NCBI RefSeq assembly: GCF_040712315.1
Contig: NC_134023.1
Span: forward strand, 11,727,442 to 11,791,441
Direction: 5' to 3'
From: Castanea sativa
Taxonomy: Eukaryota > Streptophyta > Magnoliopsida > Fagales > Fagaceae
DNA: 64,000 nucleotides
The notes under the pieces are model-generated. The model was not told the DNA's origin, searched no databases, and worked only from the letters and a program-made list of their open reading frames with translations. This document shows positions 56,970-64,000 of the stretch, one piece after another. How positions within the stretch are numbered: the first letter of the stretch is position 1; the number at the start of each line of letters is the position of its first letter. Both the position numbers and the translations under genes were made by a program.

Positions 56970-58070
56970 AACTCAAGATGAGAGCTACAATAGCCAAACA
57001 ATATCGGTGGAGGCTGAAATTCAGCCCCGCCGGGAGCAATGATCGTATTAAGCTAGAACTGCTAGGGGCTTGGGAACCAACGCTGTCAACGTTCTTTCTC
57101 ACCTAGTGAGGGAAAAAGCTCCCAATATTTTGTTTCTAATGGAGACAAAACAGACCGATGAGGAGATGAGATGGGTTCAAGGTGAATTGCATTATGATTC
57201 CATGCTTGCAGTTTCATGTTTGGGAAGAAGAGGTGGCCTAGCTATGTTGTGGAATAATGACGTGGATTTGCATATCCAAACCTACACACAAAACCATATC
57301 GACGTCCTTATTGTTACAGATCGCAACTCTCCGTGGCGAATTGCGAGGTTCTATGGTAAACCGGAAGAGCAGCTTCATCATTAAACATGGGACTTGCTCA
57401 AGCATCTCAAATCAACGAGTTCAGCCCCGTGGTTATGTATTGGGGACTATAATGAGATTTTGGCATCGGAGGAGAAGGAAGGTAGACACCCCAAACCAAT
57501 TAGATTGATGAATAATTTCAGAAGCACATTGTTACACTGCGGATTGGTTGATTTGGGATTTACAGGAAATATGTTTACTTGGAATAATGGAAGAGGGGGA
57601 GATGATTTTGTTCAACTAAGAGTTAATAGGGCTTGTGCAACAGTCGAATGGAGGAGTCTATTTCCACAGGCTCGGGTTTCCCATCTTCAAGCCTCTTACT
57701 CTAACCATGTGCCCATCCTACTCACTACACACCTAACAAGCCACCAGGTTCGACCTAAAAAGTTCCCACAAAGATTTGAGGAGAAATGGGTGACGCATCC
57801 AGATTGTGAAGTTGTTATTCAACAAGCATGGAATCACACAATGAACACGGGCAACCCTATGTACCAACTTTTTGAGAAAATCAAAAATTGTAGAAGTGCC
57901 TTGGTAAGATGGAGTAAGATCACCTTTGGTCAATCAAAAAATCTCCAAGAAAAGCATTGAATCTTGGAGGAATTGACTAGAGAACATACAACAGCACACT
58001 TAGAGGAAATTAGAAGGGTAAAGGATGAAATCAATACCATTTTGTACCATGATGAGCTACACTGGAGGCA
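56970..58070 (+). pseudogene. L1 ORF2 endonuclease fragment (LINE-C)
   Basis: Endonuclease blocks NCxGLG, FLMETKQ, LAMLWNNDVDL, CIGDYNEIL and LVDLGFTGNMFTWNN are present. Stops replace the Trp and Arg of the WNCRG block and interrupt at 57382 and 57958. The frame is otherwise the same throughout. It ends at the CDC48-like segment. Confidence 0.85.
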
Positions 58071-58181
58071 AAGAGGAAGAAGTCGCCAAATTGGCTTGTC
58101 GTTGACGAGGTGATCAACGACGACAACTTCTTTGTCACTTTGCGCCCTGACACCATGGAAAAGCACACGATTCTTATCAAG
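58071..58181 (+). pseudogene. CDC48 (p97-type AAA ATPase) first-exon fragment
   Basis: 37 codons read KRKKSPNWLVVDEVINDDN, then TLRPDTMEK and TILIK, ending at a donor-like ATCAAG|GTATCAG. This is the conserved N-terminal stretch of plant CDC48 (RLVVDEAINDDN in the family), with a few substitutions and a gap of about seven residues between MEK and TILIK. A T-rich intron-like sequence follows (58182-58380). No further CDC48 exon is visible. It overlaps the LINE-C end by a shared AAAGAGGAAGAAG. Confidence 0.7.
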
Positions 58182-59027
58182 GTATCAGATTTAATTTAGG
58201 AATTTAGGTTTTTTTGGGGTTGTTTATTTGTTTTCATTGCTAAATTTTGTTCTTAAAGTTTGGGTTTTTGAATTGTTGTTTGTGGTGTTGTGCGTTTTGG
58301 GTGTGGAATTTTAGAGGTTTGTTTTTAATTTTTTTTATTTAATTAAAATTAATTTAATTGTTGACGTGGCAATTTTTTAATGCCAAAATAGATTTTTTTA
58401 ATTATTATTTTACTGTGCCGTTAACTATGTCAGCATTTTCTGTTAGCTGAGTGACAGTAAGGACTTAAATGTCATGCGTTAGTTGGTTTAGAAACTAAAA
58501 ATTGTAAAAATAAAATGTAAGGACTAAAATAAAAAATCCTCAAAATATAAGGACTAAAACTACATTTATACATAAAGTTAAAGTGCGAAGATACAAGGTA
58601 CTAATGTGTAATGATGAGCCAATCTTAGAAAATTCACAACCCCCATTTTAATACATTTTAGTCCTATTTGAAAAAGAAATTAAAAATGTTGATTTTGATT
58701 TCAAATCCGCCGTTAAGATTGAACTTTGACCATCCCAACCTCCCAATCTGATCCTACAACTGCTATGCTTATTGACTATTTGTTGGTGCTGACTTGTGCA
58801 TTTCAACTGCCAAGTTCAGACTCATTCAAAAAAAAAAAAAAAAACTGCCAATTTCACACTCAGTTTAGGCGCGTGTTTAACAACGCTTACCTTTTTTCCT
58901 CCAACTTGTCTTTTGTTTTTTTCCCACCAATTTGTAGTTATTGCAGGAAATACTACCAAACTTTTATAAATAAAAAAATACACCTTCACATAAATATCAA
59001 AGAACAAATTGAGTAAAGTTTCTTCTC
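58182..59027. other. CDC48 intron-like sequence, then non-coding DNA
   Basis: T-rich after the donor. 58480-58630 resembles the 'ttaaggactaaaa' type MITE text. An A-run lies at 58829-58844. No gene. Confidence 0.4.
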
Positions 59028-59762
59028 AAATTAGTTTGGAGAGAAACTCTTCAAACTTCTCATATATTTCTTTTTTAAATGAATTTTGAGAATTTAATCA
59101 TTGAATTTCATGTTCCTTATGTTCTTAACATATGTATTAAATTTCGTTCAAATTTGATGTTATTTACTATTTGATCAATTAACTTATTTTTTATATACAA
59201 CTTTAGATCACAAAAACTTGAAATTATAACATTTATTTGATGACATAGCAATTGATCTTTGATTTTCTTGAAATTTTGTAAGCATTAAGAATGTAATAAG
59301 AACATGCAATCTAATGGTTAGATTTTCAAAATTCACACTCAATATAAAAGATATATGATGAGTTTGTAGGGTTTCTCTCCAAACTAGTTTGGAGAAAAAC
59401 TTTGTTCAATATCAAATATGGTGCTGCATTGAATTTCATGTTCCTTATGTTCTTAACATACGTATCAAATTTCGTTCAAATTGGATGTTATTTACTATTT
59501 GATCAATTCACTTATTTTTTATATACAATTTTAGATCACAAAAACTTGAAATTATAACATTTATTTGATGATATAGCAATTGATCTTTGATATTTGATCT
59601 TCTTGAAATTTTGTAAGCATTAAGAATGTAATAAGAACATGCAATCTAACGGCTAGATTTTCAAAATTCACACTCAATATAAAGATATATGATGAGTTTG
59701 TAGGGTTTCTCTCCAAACTAGTTTGGAGAGAAACTTTGTTCAATATCAAATATGGTGCTGCA
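59028..59762. repeat. Inverted-repeat element duplicated in tandem (328-bp period)
   Basis: TTGAATTTCATGTTCC starts at 59101 and 59429, and the following about 320 bp match closely. The ends carry AGTTTGGAGAGAAAC and its inverse, which meet as a 30-bp palindrome at about 59706-59735, and with one mismatch near 59372. Two copies of one MITE joined end to end fit this. Confidence 0.75.
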
Positions 59763-60892
59763 TTGATGTAATTGTTATCTTTTTTTATTCTTTTTTTTTT
59801 TTTTGAGAGAGATGTAATTGTTATCTTAAATGAAAAGAAGCTCATATATACTTTTTGGTACTTTTATTTATTTATTGAACTTACATATAAAATTTGAGAT
59901 TAATTAGTTTCGTGTTAATATTGCATTTAAAATAAAGCTAATGACCCCTCAACTTTATATGAATTTTCCTACTCAAAAAAAAAAAAAACTTAAAAAAGTA
60001 CCAATTGATGTTTTATAGACTAATATCTTCTGGATCATGACAAGTTGGCAACTCTTTTGTTTTTGTTTTTTGATATCAAAATCAAACTCCAATTAGTTTT
60101 TGAAATAATTGCAAGAAAAAAAAAACTAAAAAACTAAAAAGATTATCTCGTTGCTGCGTCCCAGTCCATCTGTCTTATTAGCTCTGCAAGAAAAATTGAA
60201 TATTGATTATTGACTCCCAACACGAGTAAAGAAAAATTATTTAAGCCTTTGGGTTTTATGAAGTAAATTATCTTGTAATTATTTTTGATAGATATATAGT
60301 GGGAGAAGTGGGGGTTCCAACTTCCAACCACAAAAATGAGGCATTACAAAAAAAAAAAAAAAACCATTATTACTAAACTACAACTTGAATCTCATTTATC
60401 TCATAAGGTTAATGCTTAATATGGTAGAGATTGCATAATATTGGATTTAGTAGTACAAAAATTTTTAAGTTGAATGCAACCTTGCATTTATAAATGGATT
60501 TTGTTGAATTTCATTTATTAAAAATAAGATTATATTGTACTTTATATATAAGAATTAATAAGAATTTGATGTGAAGAAATTAGTATAGAAGAATTTGAAG
60601 ATGAAGAAATTAGTGTCAAAGAATTCTAAATGAGGAAGTTTGTTTAAAGATTGTGGCAGTCCTTATTGTTGAAAAGATTAGAGATAATTTCTTTAGACTT
60701 TTAGTTATGTCTAGAGGAAAACCATTAATGTACGAGTAAGAAAAAATGAGTTCATTTAAGTTACGTGACAAAAAGAGAAGGTAGAAGAAGATTTAAAAAA
60801 GAAAAAGTAAAAAAGGAGTGCCAATTTTTTTTTTTTTTGGAAGTAAAAAGAACATGTTAATTTAGGAAGTAATAGATGCATGTTAATTGACC
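59763..60892. other. Non-coding AT-rich DNA
   Basis: Several A/T homopolymers, no gene. Confidence 0.5.
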
Positions 60893-62060
60893 TTATTAGT
60901 TCTTTTATGATTTTATTACTTGTTAGATATATGTTCCAATCTTCAAAGTTGCCCCTCTGCAAGCTGGCTCAACAGTATAAGCGAATAAGGTTAGCCACCT
61001 AAGGCCCTTAAATAGAAAAAGACCTCCAAATTTTAACTAATAGAGTTATTTCTTTCATTGTAATAGTATTAATTAAGCTCAAATATTAAGACAATAAATA
61101 AAATAATATTTTTTATCAAATGAAAAACAAGAAAAAAAGAGAGAGAAATACTACGTCCACAATATTTTTCACAACAAATCCTAAGTGATAGGTTGTTACG
61201 GCTGTTATTGGTTGAAAAAAAAATAATTTTAGTGGTGGGTTCAAATTAGAACTAGTAACAATTTAACACTTAAGATTTTTTGTGAAAATATTGTAAATAT
61301 AGTGCTTCTTAAAAAAAGAAAAAAAAAAGAAAAGAGAGCAATACAAAAAAAATTTCACATGTTAATTTAGGAAGTGATAGAGAGTACGACTTCAAATATA
61401 ATAAAATGAGAAAAAAAATGTGATAAACCCTGATTAATTTATCAAGGATTCATAACCGATTCCAAAAAATTATATGTGATCAACCCCGATTGCTTACAAA
61501 TTACGACATATATATACATTGCTTACAAGTTATGGCAAGTTAAGAATGAGGTTACGAAGGATTCAAATCTAAGTTTTCTCATTAAGGATATTGACCTTAC
61601 TAGTTCTATTTTTTGATGGATTACCTTACTAGTTCTTTTATGATTTTATTATGTGTTAGATATACGTTCCAATATTCAAAGCTGCCCCTCTATAGGGTTC
61701 TTCAAAGTATAAACAAACAAAGTGGTCGCCTAAGGCCCTAAGTAGAAAAATGCCCTCAAATTTTAAAGAATGAAGTTATTTTTTTTCATTGTAATAGTAT
61801 TACTTAAGCCCAAATATTAGATAATAAATAAAATAATATTTTTTAATCAAATGAAAAACAAGAAAAAAAAATATAGAAATGTTACATTCACAATATTTTT
61901 CACAATAAATCCTAAATAACAAATTGTTATCGGCTGTTATAGGTTGAAAAAAATAATTTCAATGGTGGGTTCAAATTATAAATAGTAACAACCTAATACC
62001 TAGAATTTTTTTTGTGAAAATGTTGTAAATATAACACTTTTTAAAAAAGATGAAGAAGAA
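60893..62060. repeat. Two copies of a roughly 440-bp segment, about 730 bp apart, each with a MITE
   Basis: 60893-61345 and 61623-62060 share the order TAGTTCTTTTATGATTTTATT, GTTCCAATnTTCAAAG, GCCCCTCT, CTAAGGCCCT, TCATTGTAATAGTATT. Each ends in the inverted-repeat MITE (CACAATATTTTTCACAA...TTGTGAAAATnTTGTAAAT) also seen at 18030. Confidence 0.8.
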
Positions 62061-62848
62061 GAAAATAGAGCAATTCAAAAAGAATTTTACAATAATTGAA
62101 TTGGAAAACTTTTATTAGTTCTCATCTAAGTCCACTATTAACATCACATTTTTAATTACCACCATCAATTTATCACATCAACAAGTAAATTAATAATTTT
62201 GCAATTAAAACAAGAGATAAAAGAATGAGTAATATTTAATTTTTTTTTAGAAAAAATTTCAACCTATAGTATCCGCTCCAGATGATAACTCTTTATCATC
62301 AGATCAAGACACCAATCAATTTTTGGTGTAAGCAGAAATTGATTCCTAAATCTCTTATTCAACCATCAAAAACACCCACAATTTATTTTAAAAAATTTAT
62401 ATCTAAATATGTAAAATAATCTCGATTTAGTTTTCACTTAAGTTAAGACCCTATGTACATCAAACCGCTACTGACCCTATATACATTAATAGGACTACTC
62501 ACCCGATCTCTTGCCCCAAAAAATCTTTGGAAACTATGACAGGTCTAATGGTCATGATGAGTCATGCATTGACCGATCCTGTAAATGAAATGAGAATTTG
62601 GTACCATTGGATAGGGGCGCGTGAGTGGGCATGATGTAACAACCGAACTGAATTATCAATTACATAAGTGTTTTATAAACAACGGTCAACTTCCTGTCCC
62701 TATTTGCAGAGTAGGTGGTCTAGCGCGGTGGCTTTGCATATCTAGGAGAAGCTTTATCTTCTTCTCTCTCTATCTCTCTAGCTCTTCTGTAATATCGCTC
62801 GCTGCACTTCTATTTTATTAATGAATACCATAGAGAAAAATTGAAGCC
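62061..62848 (+). other. 5' flank and leader of RLK copy C
   Basis: 62500-62720 matches pieces at 6291-6400, 13240-13330 and 16955-16990. 62721-62848 (GGTGGCTTTGCATATCTAGGAGAAGCTTT, then CT-rich) matches the leaders of copies A and B. No TATA box could be chosen with confidence. Confidence 0.55.
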
Positions 62849-62954
62849 ATGGCAGGATCATCACCTCTTCTAGTTTATGCTTTTTGTGCTGCTTGCATCT
62901 TTTGCCAACTTTTTGAGTTAGCTCAAGCTCAAAATCGAACAGATCCTGCTGAAG
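62849..62954 (+). CDS. LRR receptor-like kinase exon 1, copy C (continues beyond window)
   Basis: ATG at 62849 and 35 codons plus one base up to GCTGAAG|GTGTGCC, phase 1 as in copy A. The peptide MAGSSPLLVYAFCAACIF...AQAQNRTDPAEG is a signal peptide plus the start of the LRR-VIII-2 ectodomain. The frame is intact. Exon 2 is expected about 2 kb on by comparison with copy A, which is outside the window. It is the best candidate here for a working receptor gene. Confidence 0.75.
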
Positions 62955-64000
62955 GTGTGCCTCTCTCTCTCACATACACACTGATAAACACAATTTATTA
63001 CTTACTATAGTTTTTGGCTGAGAGTTTTTTTTTTGTCTTCAGCACATGTTAGAGCACTACCATCACACCAAACACCACTATTCAAATCTCATGATTTAAA
63101 TGCGCCAAAATTTTACAACACTAAGTTTGGTACAGTACGGAAAAATTTAGGACATCTGTTTATTATTTTTTTATTCCTCTTTCCCTCTCATTCACTCAGA
63201 CTCTCTCTCTCTCTCTCTCTCATCTGGTTTTTCTTCTCTCTGCCCACCGTTTCTTCTCTCTCACCGATCTCACCAAAGCCACTGATCTCGCTGAAGCCAC
63301 CGACTCGCTGCCGATATCGCCGCCGATCTCGCTGCCATATTCGTCTGGATCGTCCTCCACAGCTCCCTCTTCTCTCTCATTCTCTTCCTCTCTCATCTCA
63401 AGCCGCTGAAACTGATCTCGCCTAACGCCACCTGAAGCCGATCTCGCCTGAAGCCGCCTCGCTTGAAGCCGCCGCTGAAGCTGATTTTGGTTGTTGTTGG
63501 TTGGTGGTGATGGATTTGTAACAATGGTGGGCTGTGGTAGTGGGTTTGTAAAATAATGTGTTAAAATTGATAAAATAGGATTTGATGCGGTAAAATGATA
63601 TTGGGTACAGCATACCTGAAGGTGATGCTCATACATATGATCAGCAATACGAAACTGTGTTTGTTTATAATTGTTGGAAGTACAAACAAACTTGAAGTAA
63701 TAAAAGGGTAGCTTTTAGAATTTGATCATGCTATTGCTATAGCTTGCAAATCTAGCTAAGAGCTGAAATAATAAGTCCCATACTGCTCGTATGTCATACA
63801 AACCAACGAATCATGCTGATAAGTGCAAAGTAGATATTGTACTTTTGATATTGTCATCATTTCAAAGCAGATATTATTATACTTTAAAAGTGGGTTAATT
63901 GTAATTTTGATTCTTAGGTGCGGTTTAGATAGCTGATCGCGTCCGGCGTTTCCAACTTTATTTTTTATTTTATTTTATTTTTTTTTGCACAGATTTCAAC
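62955..64000. other. RLK copy C intron 1 with a GATC/CT-rich repeat segment
   Basis: 63050-63620 starts TTAGAGCACTACCATCA, contains (CT)n and repeated GCCGATCTCGCTGAAGCC-like words on the same theme as 47215-47490, and is probably another member of the 46922 family. 63780-63880 (AATCATGCTGATAAGTGCAAAG...TATTGTACTTTTGATATT) is the inverse of 4890-4940 in intron 1 of copy A, so the intron is homologous. No exon 2 appears before the window end. Confidence 0.5.

Larger units (their letters stand above)
55500..58070 (+). mobile_element. LINE-C: L1 retrotransposon lacking its 3' half
   Basis: ORF1 is complete, and ORF2 keeps the endonuclease and the start of the linker to RT (LHWRQRGR), where it stops abruptly at a CDC48-like exon. 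No RT, RNase H or poly(A) remains. Loss of the 3' end is unusual for an L1 copy, which normally loses the 5' end. Confidence 0.85.

Noticed and set aside
63220..63636. 138-codon Arg/Glu-rich minus-strand frame
   Set aside because: Translation of CT-rich and GCCGATCTC-type repeats inside the RLK intron.

Overview
The window reads as a piece of plant nuclear genome, most likely a woody eudicot. The evidence is AT-rich non-coding DNA, GT-AG introns, Tat-type Ty3/Gypsy retrotransposons, plant L1 LINEs with DUF4283-type ORF1, hAT/MULE/Harbinger MITEs and exons of a plant LRR receptor kinase family. A Fagaceae-like tree would fit, but the species cannot be fixed from the sequence. No bacterial-style genes, rRNA, tRNA or CRISPR were recognised.

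Layout, left to right. 1-2133 is the 3' end of a Tat/Gypsy element (element 0, + orientation). 3048-5376 (-) holds the first two coding exons of an LRR-VIII-type receptor-like kinase (copy A); the rest lies beyond element 0 or is lost. 5.8-13.3 kb holds MITEs, a Myb/SANT pseudogene, a GRF zinc-finger exon and a Harbinger-like terminus. 13.3-16.9 kb is a decayed L1 (LINE-A). 18331-29641 is a complete but decayed Tat/Gypsy element (element 1, -) with 756-bp LTRs and GTATT target-site duplications. 30143-30247 is a broken RLK exon (copy B), followed at 31387-32700 (-) by the first exons of a possible Noc2-like gene. 33567-44626 is a very young Tat/Gypsy element (element 2, -) with 515-bp LTRs differing at one site and GTAGG duplications. 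It sits inside a foldback MITE and carries a 580-bp hAT MITE in its integrase. 45.3-47.9 kb has several clean MITEs, 49.1-53.7 kb is LINE-B, 55.5-58.07 kb is LINE-C fused to a CDC48-like exon fragment, 59-62 kb has local duplications, and 62849-62954 (+) is exon 1 of RLK copy C, which runs off the window.

The most striking biology is in the Tat elements. Each carries, opposite in strand to gag-pol and next to the 3' LTR, a three-exon antisense gene (aORF). Intron positions and phases are conserved between copies, and two copies have a TATA box. A tandem array lies between aORF and pol, with 153-bp units in element 1 and strictly alternating 79-bp units (a 158-bp dimer) in element 2. gag-protease and RT are separated by an in-frame UAG followed by CAA-YYA, the tobamovirus-type readthrough context, in both elements where the site is visible. 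The inferred design is a retrotransposon whose pol is made by stop-codon readthrough and which also expresses a spliced convergent gene.
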